A DNA stretch of 37,988 nucleotides from Drancourtella massiliensis. GTDB lineage: Bacteria; Bacillota; Clostridia; Lachnospirales; Lachnospiraceae. The stretch spans positions 1 to 37,988 of the forward strand of contig NZ_JACJKH010000029.1 in the NCBI RefSeq assembly GCF_016900655.1, in the 5' to 3' direction. Below the pieces are notes generated by a model. The model was not told where the DNA came from. It made no database searches and was given only the letters and a program-made list of their open reading frames with translations. A program made the position numbers and the translations under genes. This document shows positions 1 through 8,335 of this stretch, piece after piece; within the stretch, counting starts at the first letter, position 1, and every line of letters begins with the position of its first letter.

Positions 1-110
1 CGTAACGCACTCCATCCAGAGTCTATAGGGGCATAAATCACTATTTTGTCAGCTGAAATATTGAATTTTCAAGGAGCGAAGCCCATTTCAGGTATGGGAA
101 GTCTTAGTTA

Positions 111-950
111 TTAAATAAAAAAGATACTCAGATAATAAATGATCGGTGCCGTAAAGATCACGCTGTCGAACCGGTCCAGAATTCCTCCGTGTCCCGGAAT
201 CAGTTTCCCGTAATCCTTGATATTATGATTTCTTTTGATTGCAGATGCGGCCAGATCACCTACCATGGAAATCAGTCCGCCCGCTCCGCAGATCAAAGCA
301 TACAGTGCCGGCGATGCATCCGCGTCTGCGAAATGGCTCACCGCCGCAGCATAAAGCGCGCCCAAAAGCGCCGCTCCCACTACTCCGCCGACCGCTCCTT
401 CCACCGATTTTTTGGGACTGAGCTTTGGAGACATTTTGTGCTTTCCAATCAGCATTCCGACACAGTAAGCACAGGTATCGCATCCCCAGGAGCAAAGAAA
501 TACGAGCCATACCAGATACGCTCCCTCCTCCGGTATCATTCTTGCCCGGTAAACATATGACAGCATCACCGCCACGTAAAAAACACCAAAAAAGATGAGC
601 ATCATCTCTTCCGACACATACTTTGGATACGAAAATACATATACTGCCATCAGAACAATCAAAAATACAATAACAAGCAGGGCAAGCCCCTGTCCGTCAA
701 TATACTGCAGGATCCTGTTTTCTCCCGGGCCTTTGACCTCAAGCCGGATCAGCAGATAATATGCCGCTGCTGCTGCATAGCCGACAATTCCAGGAAGAGA
801 GGCCTGCAGCCGGCTTACTTTATACAGTTCGCTCATTCCGATCAGACTGATTAGAAGAAGCAGCACAAACAGGATATCATTTCCTGGAATAATCGTGGCA
901 AGCGCAATAGCCACGAGCAGTATCCCGCTTAACAGTCTTGTCTTAAACAT
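111..950 (-). CDS. cdsA: Phosphatidate cytidylyltransferase (CDP-diglyceride synthase)
   Basis: This integral membrane enzyme makes CDP-diacylglycerol from CTP and phosphatidic acid, the precursor of phosphatidylglycerol and cardiolipin. The 279-residue length is normal for CdsA. The N-terminal two thirds is a run of hydrophobic segments. Near the C-terminus is the family signature: GDLAASAIKR, then KDYGKLIPGHGGILDRFDS, carrying the conserved metal-binding and catalytic acidic residues. It is the last gene of the pyrH-frr-uppS-cdsA operon and its start overlaps the end of uppS by 8 bases, so the two are probably translationally coupled. In many Clostridia dxr follows; here the 110 bases downstream show no dxr start. 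Confidence 0.96.
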   Translation of the reverse strand: MFKTRLLSGILLVAIALATIIPGNDILFVLLLLISLIGMSELYKVSRLQASLPGIVGYAAAAAYYLLIRLEVKGPGENRILQYIDGQGLALLVIVFLIVLMAVYVFSYPKYVSEEMMLIFFGVFYVAVMLSYVYRARMIPEEGAYLVWLVFLCSWGCDTCAYCVGMLIGKHKMSPKLSPKKSVEGAVGGVVGAALLGALYAAAVSHFADADASPALYALICGAGGLISMVGDLAASAIKRNHNIKDYGKLIPGHGGILDRFDSVIFTAPIIYYLSIFFI

Positions 951-1662
951 CTGCTTCTTCCTCCTTCACTTTCCCGTATCTCCGGTCTCTATTATTATAT
1001 TGCAAAATTGCTTTTTCTAATTCCTCTTTCGTAAAATCAGGCCAGAGAACATCGGTAAAATAAAATTCTGTGTAGGCCATCTGCCATAGAAGATAGTTCG
1101 AAAGGCGCAATTCCCCGCTTGTACGGATCAAAAGATCCGGGTCCGGAATTCCGTATGTATCCAGATAAGACTCAAAGAGCGGTCCATCGATCTGCTCAGG
1201 CAGCACTTTCCCCTCTTTCACATCTTCTGCCATCTTCCGCATGGCACGCAGCATTTCGTCACGGCTTCCATAATTGATTGCAATCTGGAAATTCAATCCG
1301 TCATTTTTATCCGACGCCTTCTCAAGCTCTTCGATTCTGTTGCGTATGTCATCATCCAGTCCGCTTTTATCTCCAATCACCCGTACCCGCATCCGGTTTT
1401 TCTCCGCAGTCTTCAGACAGGTTTTCATATAATTGCGCAGAAGCTTCATCAATGCATTGACTTCATCCGCAGGACGGTTCCAGTTCTCTGTGGAAAAGGC
1501 GTAAACCGTCAGGTATTTGATTCCCATTTTGTAGGCGGCCTCACAGATTCTTTCTACATTTTTACTTCCCTGTGCATGGCCGTAGTTACGAGGCATATTT
1601 TTCTTCTTCGCCCATCTTCCGTTTCCATCCAGAATGATAGCGACATGCTGAGGTATCTTCAT
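943..1662 (-). CDS. uppS: Isoprenyl transferase / undecaprenyl diphosphate synthase
   Basis: This cytoplasmic cis-prenyltransferase extends farnesyl diphosphate with isopentenyl diphosphate to give undecaprenyl diphosphate, the lipid carrier of peptidoglycan and surface polysaccharides. The 239 residues contain every family landmark: HVAIILDGNGRWAKKK at the N-terminus with the catalytic Asp at residue 12, the STENWNRP block, and RTSGELRLSNYLLWQ followed by AYTEFYFTDVLWPDF. The ribosome binding site AAGGAGG is well placed. The gene lies 74 bases after frr, and a strong hairpin sits in that gap. It overlaps cdsA at its 3' end. Confidence 0.97.
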   Translation of the reverse strand: MKIPQHVAIILDGNGRWAKKKNMPRNYGHAQGSKNVERICEAAYKMGIKYLTVYAFSTENWNRPADEVNALMKLLRNYMKTCLKTAEKNRMRVRVIGDKSGLDDDIRNRIEELEKASDKNDGLNFQIAINYGSRDEMLRAMRKMAEDVKEGKVLPEQIDGPLFESYLDTYGIPDPDLLIRTSGELRLSNYLLWQMAYTEFYFTDVLWPDFTKEELEKAILQYNNRDRRYGKVKEEEADV

Positions 1663-1687
1663 AACACTTTCCTCCTTGATAAATATA

Positions 1688-1715
1688 GAGCAAGGAGGCC
1701 ATTCCCTCCTTGCTC
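1688..1715 (-). promoter_or_regulatory. 11-bp perfect hairpin between frr and uppS
   Basis: GAGCAAGGAGG and its exact complement are separated by 6 bases. In the transcript this forms a strong stem, but a continuous T tract does not follow (tatattta), so it is at best a weak terminator. Partial attenuation, an RNA processing site or mRNA stabilisation are alternatives. The stem itself contains AAGGAGG, the same string used as the uppS ribosome binding site just downstream. Confidence 0.6.
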
Positions 1716-1736
1716 CGCTTTTCCCGCCGGTTTTCC

Positions 1737-2288
1737 TTATACGGTCATGACTTCTTTTGTCTTTGCCTCTACTGCCTTATCGACTTCTTTGATATATTTA
1801 TCCGTCACTTTCTGAAGTTCATCTTCCATATCTTTGATTGCGTCTTCTGAAACTTCTGTGCCTTTTAACTTCTTGAAGGCATCATTTCCGTCTCTTCTGA
1901 TATTTCTGATGGCAACCTTTGCCTGTTCACCTTTTTTCTTCACGTCCTTGGCAAGCTCTTTACGACGGTCTTCCGTCAGTTCCGGGAACACAAGACGGAT
2001 TACCTGTCCATCGTTTGTCGGATTGATTCCGATATCAGATGTCTGGATCGCTTTTGTGATCTCCTTTAACATGCTTTTCTCCCACGGCTGAATCTGAATC
2101 ATCCGGGCTTCCGGAACAGAAACATTTGCCACCTGCTGGATCGGAGTCGGTACTCCATAATAATCCACCGTAAGTCTGTCCAGAATATGCGGGTTTGCTC
2201 TTCCGGCACGGATTGCCGCAAGATCGCTGTCCAGACTCTTCATTGTTTTCTGCATTTTTTCTTCGTATACCTTTAATTGTTCATGCAT
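1737..2288 (-). CDS. frr: Ribosome recycling factor
   Basis: This protein splits post-termination ribosomes together with EF-G. The 183 residues match the family length of about 185. Typical sequence is visible throughout: the N-terminal helix beginning [16 protein letters not shown], the segment [16 protein letters not shown] that starts domain I, the domain II region with [20 protein letters not shown], and the C-terminal helix with [19 protein letters not shown]. It follows pyrH by 24 bases with its own Shine-Dalgarno sequence, the standard bacterial arrangement. Confidence 0.97.
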   Translation of the reverse strand: MHEQLKVYEEKMQKTMKSLDSDLAAIRAGRANPHILDRLTVDYYGVPTPIQQVANVSVPEARMIQIQPWEKSMLKEITKAIQTSDIGINPTNDGQVIRLVFPELTEDRRKELAKDVKKKGEQAKVAIRNIRRDGNDAFKKLKGTEVSEDAIKDMEDELQKVTDKYIKEVDKAVEAKTKEVMTV

Positions 2289-2312
2289 AGATAGTTCCTC
2301 CTGTGATCTTTC

Positions 2313-3008
2313 TTAAACAGTCACTTTCGTTCCTGTAAAGTTCCCGCTCATGGTATTGACAATGCTGTTCTCCTCGCTCAGCCCGAATACCAGCATCGGC
2401 ATTTTGTGCTCCAGGCACATGATGGATGCAGTCAGATCGACCGCCATCAGCTTCTTATCGATAATTTCCTGAATGGAAATCTCATCGTACTTCTTCGCTT
2501 CCGGATTGACTTTCGGATCGCTGTCGTAGATTCCGTCGATCGCTTTTGCAAGCAGCATCGCATCTGCCTCAATCTCGATCGCTCTTAATACCGCACCGGT
2601 ATCTGTGGAGAAATACGGATGTCCGGTTCCTCCCGCAAAGAAAATGACCTTTCCCTTATTGAGTGCCTCTACCGCCGCATCTTTTGAGAAAAGGGTTGTA
2701 AAAGCGCCGCATACGAATGGTGTGAATACTTCTGTATCCATGCCTGCGAAACGGAAAATATCGGAAACATAGATACAGTTCATTACTGTGGCAAGCATAC
2801 CGATCTGGTCCGCTTTGACACGGTCAATCGTTTCACTCGTACGGCCTCTCCAGAAGTTCCCTCCTCCAGTTACAATAGCTACCTGAATTCCCTGATCGAC
2901 AAGCTCTTTGACCTGATGAGCTACTCCAAGGCAGGTTGCCTCGTCGAATCCTGTCTTTTTATCACCTGCAAGAGCTTCTCCGCTCAGTTTTAGCAATACT
3001 CTTTTCAT
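2313..3008 (-). CDS. pyrH: UMP kinase
   Basis: This hexameric cytoplasmic enzyme phosphorylates UMP to UDP in pyrimidine nucleotide synthesis. At 231 residues it has the usual length. It shows the amino-acid-kinase fold landmarks: KLSGEALAG at the N-terminus, VTGGGNFWRGR (phosphate-binding glycine loop), and FFAGGTGHPYFSTDTGA and DPKVNPEAKKYD in the nucleotide and substrate regions. The start is supported by AAGGAG at the right distance. Transcription probably begins at a consensus promoter about 55 bases upstream. The usual upstream neighbours rpsB and tsf are absent; a surface-polysaccharide gene lies there instead. Confidence 0.97.
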   Translation of the reverse strand: MKRVLLKLSGEALAGDKKTGFDEATCLGVAHQVKELVDQGIQVAIVTGGGNFWRGRTSETIDRVKADQIGMLATVMNCIYVSDIFRFAGMDTEVFTPFVCGAFTTLFSKDAAVEALNKGKVIFFAGGTGHPYFSTDTGAVLRAIEIEADAMLLAKAIDGIYDSDPKVNPEAKKYDEISIQEIIDKKLMAVDLTASIMCLEHKMPMLVFGLSEENSIVNTMSGNFTGTKVTV

Positions 3009-3061
3009 GGTTATGAACTCCTTCTCTCCGGCCTCTCGGGGCCGGCTCGTATTCTATCCTT

Positions 3062-3090
3062 ATTATATATAGATCGCCACCCGGTGTCAA
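3062..3090 (-). promoter_or_regulatory. Consensus vegetative promoter for pyrH operon
   Basis: On the minus strand there is a perfect TTGACA (3085-3090), a 17-base spacer and a perfect TATAAT (3062-3067), followed by the pyrH leader. Both hexamers match the housekeeping sigma factor consensus exactly, which suggests strong constitutive transcription of pyrH-frr-uppS-cdsA. Confidence 0.9.
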
Positions 3091-3135
3091 TTTGCATTTT
3101 TCCAGCCGGGTCAAACTATCCGGAAATTCCGCTTC

Positions 3136-4299
3136 CTACTCTTCCGTCAGCGCGGCAAAAGAAGTATCCGCAAAAAACGTATCCGCACTGTAGAGATACA
3201 GCACTTCATTGATGGATTCTGTCTCCATCAGTTCCGATAAGTCCCCATAATAGTATCTCGGATCGACAACGACAATCTCCCGGTAATACGGTGCAAGAAA
3301 CGGCAGGAAACAATTCGCATAGGAATCTTTCAGAACTAAAAGCCGCTTATTCTCCGTAGTCGGTGTCTTGATCTTTAACAGCCCGTGATTGCCGCCGAAA
3401 AAGACCTCATACGCATTTCTCTGATCCAGCTTATCGGTGTTGTAGAAGCTTCCGGTTTTTTTCTGATCATCTGTATACTCGACAATCGAAGACACCTGCT
3501 CCTGTGTCGTATTTTCATTCTTTTTGGGAATGAAGACGTCGATTTCCTCTTTCACACCGGTCCGGCATCCGCTTTTTGCGGAAAGCGTACCCTGAAACTG
3601 ATCTGTCACAGGCATTTTCTCATATGTTACAGCTGAAGTGTCAAGCCCTGCCACCTCCGCAAACTGCTGGAAAGCAAGATAAGCCGCAGAAGTTGTCCAG
3701 TGATGGTCCGTCTTATAAAACAGCTGCTGATTCGTGTTCTTACGGAAGGTGTCCCTCAGATCGATTGTCGTCAGCCCCTTTCCGGTCAGCGTCTGATAAG
3801 CCTGATCAATACTGGAATCCTGATCCGCTGTCAAAGCCAGCGCCGGTAGCTTGTCCTCCAGAATCTCCGATGCTGTCGGTACAATCATTGCGTAATGCGT
3901 GATATCTTTATACTTCTCTTTCCAGGCCGCCATAGCCCCCAGCGTATTATTTACCGTAGTCTGGTCCGGCTTTTCAAACTTTTCGATCAGATAACCATCT
4001 TTCCCGATGTAGACTCCGTTTTCCTCTACTTTGCCAAGGAGGCGGTCAAACCCGGTCTTTAACTGGATCCAGGAATCCCGGAACACAAACTGATCGTTAA
4101 AATACTCCTGATACTGCTTTGCATAATTTCCGCTGCCGACCGCCTCTGCAGTCAGTTCCGGCTTCTGCGCAAGCTCCCTGTTCTCCGTCTCCGAGACTTT
4201 CTTCGTTCCGGAAAACAGATTCACAATGGAAAGGACCAGAATCAGGATCGCAAACATAAATCCCACGAAATACGATGCCGGTAATTTCTCTTTTTCCAA
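3136..4299 (-). CDS. DHHW-family protein, surface polysaccharide O-acylation partner
   Basis: The protein has a single N-terminal membrane segment (about residues 10-30) and then an extracellular domain. The motif DHHW (about residues 198-201), inside KTDHHWTTSAAY, is the family hallmark. DHHW proteins are related to the AlgX/AlgJ SGNH-like O-acetyltransferases that move an acyl group to a polysaccharide after an MBOAT partner has exported it. The gene follows an MBOAT gene with no gap, which fits that pairing. The longest frame starts at a GTG at 4308, but the AAGGGGAGG ribosome binding site lies 7 bases before a TTG at 4299, so the TTG start is preferred. The acylated glycan is unknown. Confidence 0.85.
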   Translation of the reverse strand: MEKEKLPASYFVGFMFAILILVLSIVNLFSGTKKVSETENRELAQKPELTAEAVGSGNYAKQYQEYFNDQFVFRDSWIQLKTGFDRLLGKVEENGVYIGKDGYLIEKFEKPDQTTVNNTLGAMAAWKEKYKDITHYAMIVPTASEILEDKLPALALTADQDSSIDQAYQTLTGKGLTTIDLRDTFRKNTNQQLFYKTDHHWTTSAAYLAFQQFAEVAGLDTSAVTYEKMPVTDQFQGTLSAKSGCRTGVKEEIDVFIPKKNENTTQEQVSSIVEYTDDQKKTGSFYNTDKLDQRNAYEVFFGGNHGLLKIKTPTTENKRLLVLKDSYANCFLPFLAPYYREIVVVDPRYYYGDLSELMETESINEVLYLYSADTFFADTSFAALTEE

Positions 4300-4314
4300 A
4301 TCTGACACCTCCCC

Positions 4315-5706
4315 TTAAAACTGCATATAGAGAAACGGCTGATAAGAATTAAATACCAGTCCGCCGATACTGAGTAAAAACATGACAAGATACACAAGCA
4401 CTGTGACAATCGTATAGCGCTCAATAAACCGCTCGGAAAGCTTCTTCAGAACCGGTCTTGCGGCCAGTACGCACAGTGCGAACAGAAGAATTCCTGTTTT
4501 TAAGTAATATCCGGCTGTCACATCGATCAATGAAGATGCTCCAAATCCAAGGAGGGAGGCAAACATTCCTGCCGCCGCATCCCAGGATGTGTTCATGAAA
4601 ATCAGCCACCCAAACATGACAAGCAGCATCGTATAAGTATTGGCTGCCCATCCCGGAAGCCTGGAGACCAGATTCTTCCACACATATTTTTCACCAATCA
4701 GAATCACGGCATAATAAAGCCCCCACACCGGAAAGTTCCAGGTTGCCCCGTGCCAGATTCCGGTCAGACACCAGACAATCACAATGTTCCTCAGATGGCA
4801 GAGAACGGAGACACGGTTTCCGCCAAGCGGAATGTACACATAATCACGGAACCATCCGCTCAGGGACATATGCCATCTTCTCCAGAATTCTGTCACACTC
4901 TTTGCGATATACGGGTAATCAAAGTTTTCCTTAAATTCAAATCCAAGCATGTTTCCGACTCCGATGGCCATGTCAGAATAACCCGAGAAGTCAAAGAAAA
5001 TCTGCATCGTGTAGGCAAACAGATAAATCCACGCCGTCACCATGGACATGGAGGATCCGGAGTCCTGAATCTGGGTAATCATCATGGATAACTGATCTGC
5101 CAGAAGGACTTTTTTCGCAAGACCGAGGATGAAGCGTCTCGCACCCTCTCCAAGCCTTGACATATATACGTTGTGGGCATAGAGATCTTCTTTGATATCT
5201 GCATAGCGGACAATCGGTCCGGCAGACATGCAGGCAAACAATGACGCATATGCCATAAATGTAATCGGATCCCGTTCCGGTTCACATTTCTTTTTATACA
5301 CATCAATCACATAGGAAAGATTTTTAAATGTATAAAAGGACAGACCGATCGGCAGCGTCAGTGCTGATGTAGAGAAGCCGGTTCCGAGCAATTCATTGAC
5401 TGCGCCGCTTAAAAATCCGTAATATTTAAAAAATCCAAGAATAAATACATCCATCACAATGACAAAAACAAGGGATGGAACCGCACTGCGGCTGCGTTTC
5501 TGTTTTCTGCCGATATCGATCGCCAGCATATAATGCATCACCGCACTGAACAGCATTAATACAACATAAACCGGCTCGCCCCATGCGTAGAAAAAAATAC
5601 TGGCCAGGGCAAGCACGAGATTTTTCCATTTTCCCGGCACCACATAAAACAGAATCAGGACAACCGGAAGAAATGCAAATATAAAATTCAGACTGTTTAA
5701 AAGCAT
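4315..5706 (-). CDS. MBOAT-family membrane-bound O-acyltransferase (AlgI/DltB-like)
   Basis: This polytopic membrane protein of about 463 residues probably passes acetyl groups across the membrane for transfer to an envelope glycan. Family landmarks are EFWRRWHMSLSGWFRDYVYI and, after it, TGIWHGATWNF, where His319 is the catalytic histidine. Many hydrophobic segments fill the rest. The longest frame begins at a GTG at 5721, but GGAGG lies 8 bases before the ATG at 5706, and the resulting start, MLLNSLNFIFAFLPVVL, is typical of the family. It sits between a DUF4358 gene and the DHHW gene in one operon. Confidence 0.93.
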   Translation of the reverse strand: MLLNSLNFIFAFLPVVLILFYVVPGKWKNLVLALASIFFYAWGEPVYVVLMLFSAVMHYMLAIDIGRKQKRSRSAVPSLVFVIVMDVFILGFFKYYGFLSGAVNELLGTGFSTSALTLPIGLSFYTFKNLSYVIDVYKKKCEPERDPITFMAYASLFACMSAGPIVRYADIKEDLYAHNVYMSRLGEGARRFILGLAKKVLLADQLSMMITQIQDSGSSMSMVTAWIYLFAYTMQIFFDFSGYSDMAIGVGNMLGFEFKENFDYPYIAKSVTEFWRRWHMSLSGWFRDYVYIPLGGNRVSVLCHLRNIVIVWCLTGIWHGATWNFPVWGLYYAVILIGEKYVWKNLVSRLPGWAANTYTMLLVMFGWLIFMNTSWDAAAGMFASLLGFGASSLIDVTAGYYLKTGILLFALCVLAARPVLKKLSERFIERYTIVTVLVYLVMFLLSIGGLVFNSYQPFLYMQF

Positions 5707-5724
5707 GTCATTTCCCTCCACCGA

Positions 5725-6219
5725 CTATTTTATCGCGCTTTCAAAAGCAGATTTCCAGTCATCCGCCTGATCGCCCGCCATGTAAATTACATAGATCCCC
5801 TCCGACTGCGCATACGCCTTCTTCAGCTGCGCCGTCTGGGTGACTCCATATCCCTCAAAGCTCTCGATCTGGCTGTCCAGACGATTGTTTACTGCTTCCT
5901 CAAACCGTCCGGCGTCCTGAGCATTCTTTGCCTTCAGCACAAGAAGCTCATCCACTGCCATCGGCGATTCCGCCTTATAGTAGAAGTATCCCTCACAGTC
6001 CTTGCTTTCTATTCCATAATATCTGCGCAGATCCTTGTCTTTCATCTCTTCGATCCCGTCAAGAAGCTTTTCACTTTCAAACTCCTTCCTGATCCCTTCT
6101 ACAGAGACATCCCTTGCGTACCCCTGCATGCAGAGTATTCCCAGATACACCGCCAGGAATGCCACAAAGCACACTTTGACAATGATCCCGCTCAGATCCT
6201 TTCTCCTTTTCTTTTTCAT
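5725..6219 (-). CDS. DUF4358 membrane-anchored protein
   Basis: This short protein (164 residues) has a basic N-terminus (MKKKRRKD), one membrane segment (about residues 11-28) and an outside domain. The segment FEGYGVTQTAQLKKAYA and the overall layout match DUF4358, a family common beside MBOAT/DHHW acylation genes in Clostridia; its function is not known. A longer frame to 6258 exists, but it would overlap the upstream SGNH gene, whereas the ATG at 6219 leaves only a two-base gap. It is co-transcribed with the acyltransferase genes and is likely an accessory subunit. Confidence 0.8.
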   Translation of the reverse strand: MKKKRRKDLSGIIVKVCFVAFLAVYLGILCMQGYARDVSVEGIRKEFESEKLLDGIEEMKDKDLRRYYGIESKDCEGYFYYKAESPMAVDELLVLKAKNAQDAGRFEEAVNNRLDSQIESFEGYGVTQTAQLKKAYAQSEGIYVIYMAGDQADDWKSAFESAIK

Positions 6220-6221
6220 GA

Positions 6222-7022
6222 TCAAAGTCCCGCCTTTTCTACAATATAAGATAACCACTGTTCGTAGTATTCCTTTTTCATGTGGATTCCGTCCTGCTCA
6301 TACAGGCCGCTGTCTGCCTCCACAATGAAACTGCTGTCGATGTACAGGTATCCCTCATCATCGCACATCTTCTCGATGGCCTCATTGTACTGAGGACGTT
6401 TCTCACGTCCGGCTTTCTCCTTGACTTTCTCCTCCGTCATCGGAAGAATGGAATTTACACAGATCATCGTGTCCGGAAGCGCATCTTTTATCTTCTGAAT
6501 CTCAGACTGGTACTTTTCGATGAACCCGTCAATATCGGAATTATACATCTGAAGATCATTGCATCCAAACTCCATGATGACTGTGGACGGCTTCATGGAA
6601 ATCACTTTCTGAACCAGCTCATCGATCTCATTGACTGAGGCACCCCTCTTATAGATGACAGATCCCTCGTCCAGAAGTCCGTACACATCCAGCGCCTCCG
6701 AAAAAGAATCCCCGACTACAACGACACCGCTGAATGCTTTCTTGATCGTCGCATTATCAAGCTCTACGACTCCATATTCATTCCGCTTGGACGTGTCAAT
6801 CTCTGTCTTTTCATTGGCTCCTTCCAGATTCTCCCACTGCTTTTCCGTCTCGGATATATCCGCCTGCTCCATCTGTTCCAGTTGCTTACGGTTTTTCTCA
6901 TACTGATTCGGGCGGCTCTCTTTTATCTGAACACAGACGACAATCCCGACCACAACAGCAATAACGCAACAAACTGCGATCAGGATTCTTCGTCTTAGAA
7001 TTTTTTCTCTTGCACTTTTCAT
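6222..7022 (-). CDS. Membrane-anchored SGNH/GDSL hydrolase-family protein
   Basis: An N-terminal membrane anchor (about residues 11-32) is followed by a charged linker and an SGNH domain. The catalytic blocks are visible: VVVGDSFSEA with nucleophile Ser106, a GCND block III (153-156), and DGIHM with Asp244 and His247. The protein is 266 residues. It heads an operon with DUF4358, MBOAT and DHHW genes, so it is probably an O-acetyltransferase or acetylesterase acting on a surface glycan outside the membrane. A putative promoter lies directly upstream, overlapping the end of the fliB-like gene. Confidence 0.85.
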   Translation of the reverse strand: MKSAREKILRRRILIAVCCVIAVVVGIVVCVQIKESRPNQYEKNRKQLEQMEQADISETEKQWENLEGANEKTEIDTSKRNEYGVVELDNATIKKAFSGVVVVGDSFSEALDVYGLLDEGSVIYKRGASVNEIDELVQKVISMKPSTVIMEFGCNDLQMYNSDIDGFIEKYQSEIQKIKDALPDTMICVNSILPMTEEKVKEKAGREKRPQYNEAIEKMCDDEGYLYIDSSFIVEADSGLYEQDGIHMKKEYYEQWLSYIVEKAGL

Positions 7023-7062
7023 GAATTTATCCCCTTAGTACTATCATTTAGCTATTATTACT

Positions 7063-7091
7063 ATTATAAGTTGTTTCTCCCTCTTACGCAA
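7063..7091 (-). promoter_or_regulatory. Putative promoter of the acylation operon
   Basis: A perfect TATAAT (7063-7068) lies 17 bases from a weak -35, TTGCGT (7086-7091), which falls inside the 3' end of the upstream methylase gene. The -10 box is convincing; the -35 is not. Confidence 0.5.
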
Positions 7092-8169
7092 CATACGGAT
7101 CCGGTCCCTTCTGGAAATAAGTCTCCAGAACTGCCAGATTCTGATCCGAATGTTCAATCTCTCTGGCATACCGCCAGGCTGTCTCCCATATCTCTTCCTT
7201 TTTCATGCTTTTTCCCTGCCGGATCCATCTCGCCATACTGAGTTCATGAATCATGACAGTACTGTAAACAGCAAGACAGATCTTGGTATCGATACTGTCA
7301 TCATAGACTGCCCCGCAAAAATAGGTGTAGATAAAAAACATCATCAGATTTTCACTGTACTGCTCCCATTTTCCCGGTCCAAATTTCTCACGGATCTTCT
7401 CGTAGGCCTCCTGTCCGTTCTCATACAGGATTTCAAAAGCCTCGTGAATCTCCTTTTTCCAGTCTTCGCAGAGAAACTCCATTTCAAAAAGTTCTCTCAG
7501 GAAAGCGGACTTTGCTTCAAATCCGAGAGGCTCTCCCCCGCACGCTTCCTGCCGGATCTGCTCCAGCTCCTCCTCGATTCCGAAAAGTCCTCCCTCTTCC
7601 AGCGCTTTCTGGCAGACCTTTCCTGCCGTCAGGCAACGCTTCATCCGGACCTCTGCCGCCTCTTCGCGGTTTTGTATCATCCTGAACAGGATTTCCCTTA
7701 TCTCATTTAAACTGGAATATAATAAGAAATCAAAAGATTCGTCCGGCTCCGGCTCGCTCTCCCCGGTCTCCTCCGTCAGAAAGGTAAGCGGCTCCTCACA
7801 CTCAAGAATCATCCTCGCCGCCTCGGGACAGGAAAGGGACAATGACCACTCTCTGACATCCTCATACTCCTCCACATGTCTCGGATACATCCTGCAGGTA
7901 CTGCAAAGATACTCCTCGCCAAGCTCCTCGTATAGATCACAGAGATTCTTCTCATTCAGACAGCTGCATCTCCCGTCAAACTGCAGGAATGCTCCCTCTT
8001 CCCAATCAATGGATGTCATAAGCCGGTTTCCGAAACCACCTTCTACCCGGCTGTATTTCAAAAGAGACTCCTCATCGATCAGGATCTGCCATCCGGCACA
8101 ACAGGTGTCCGGGCAGCGATCTGCAATACATTGAAATTGATCATAGAAATGCGGCTTTACATACAGCAT
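7084..8169 (-). CDS. FliB-family lysine N-methylase-like protein
   Basis: The 361-residue protein is rich in conserved cysteines in the pattern of the flagellin lysine-N-methylase (FliB) family. CIADRCPDTCCAGW is at the N-terminus, followed by GRCSCLNEKNLCDLY, then YLCSTCRMYPRH and SLSCPEAAR. The cysteine set is thought to bind a metal or iron-sulfur centre. FliB methylates lysines of flagellin in Salmonella, but many Clostridia carry the family without flagella nearby, and no flagellar gene is seen here, so the substrate is unknown. The gene appears to stand alone with its own promoter. Confidence 0.85.
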   Translation of the reverse strand: MLYVKPHFYDQFQCIADRCPDTCCAGWQILIDEESLLKYSRVEGGFGNRLMTSIDWEEGAFLQFDGRCSCLNEKNLCDLYEELGEEYLCSTCRMYPRHVEEYEDVREWSLSLSCPEAARMILECEEPLTFLTEETGESEPEPDESFDFLLYSSLNEIREILFRMIQNREEAAEVRMKRCLTAGKVCQKALEEGGLFGIEEELEQIRQEACGGEPLGFEAKSAFLRELFEMEFLCEDWKKEIHEAFEILYENGQEAYEKIREKFGPGKWEQYSENLMMFFIYTYFCGAVYDDSIDTKICLAVYSTVMIHELSMARWIRQGKSMKKEEIWETAWRYAREIEHSDQNLAVLETYFQKGPDPYVA

Positions 8170-8207
8170 ACGTTTCCCCTCTTCGTGACTTACTTCGACA
8201 TCTTCTT

Positions 8208-8236
8208 ATCTTAACGGATTTTACCTGTAATGTAAA
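8208..8236 (-). promoter_or_regulatory. Putative promoter of the fliB-like gene
   Basis: On the minus strand TTTACA (8231-8236) and TAAGAT (8208-8213) are separated by exactly 17 bases, about 40 bases before the start codon. Confidence 0.55.
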
Positions 8237-8279
8237 GAACTCAGAAACAAATTCTCTCAGAAAATATGAATCTGAAAAA

Positions 8280-8318
8280 GGGGTGAAAAGAACCGGGTGC
8301 GACAACTGTCACACCCGG
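8280..8318 (-). terminator. Intrinsic terminator of pckA
   Basis: About 20 bases after the pckA stop, CCGGGTG and CACCCGG (8293-8299 and 8312-8318) form a stem extended by an inner GAC/GTC. A T-rich run (ttcttttc) follows in the direction of transcription. Confidence 0.85.
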
Positions 8319-8335
8319 CAGATTTCTTTGCCTTC

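Noticed and set aside
66-110. Short hairpin CCCAT/ATGGG after cdsA
   Set aside because: Only five pairs and no T run; not a convincing terminator.
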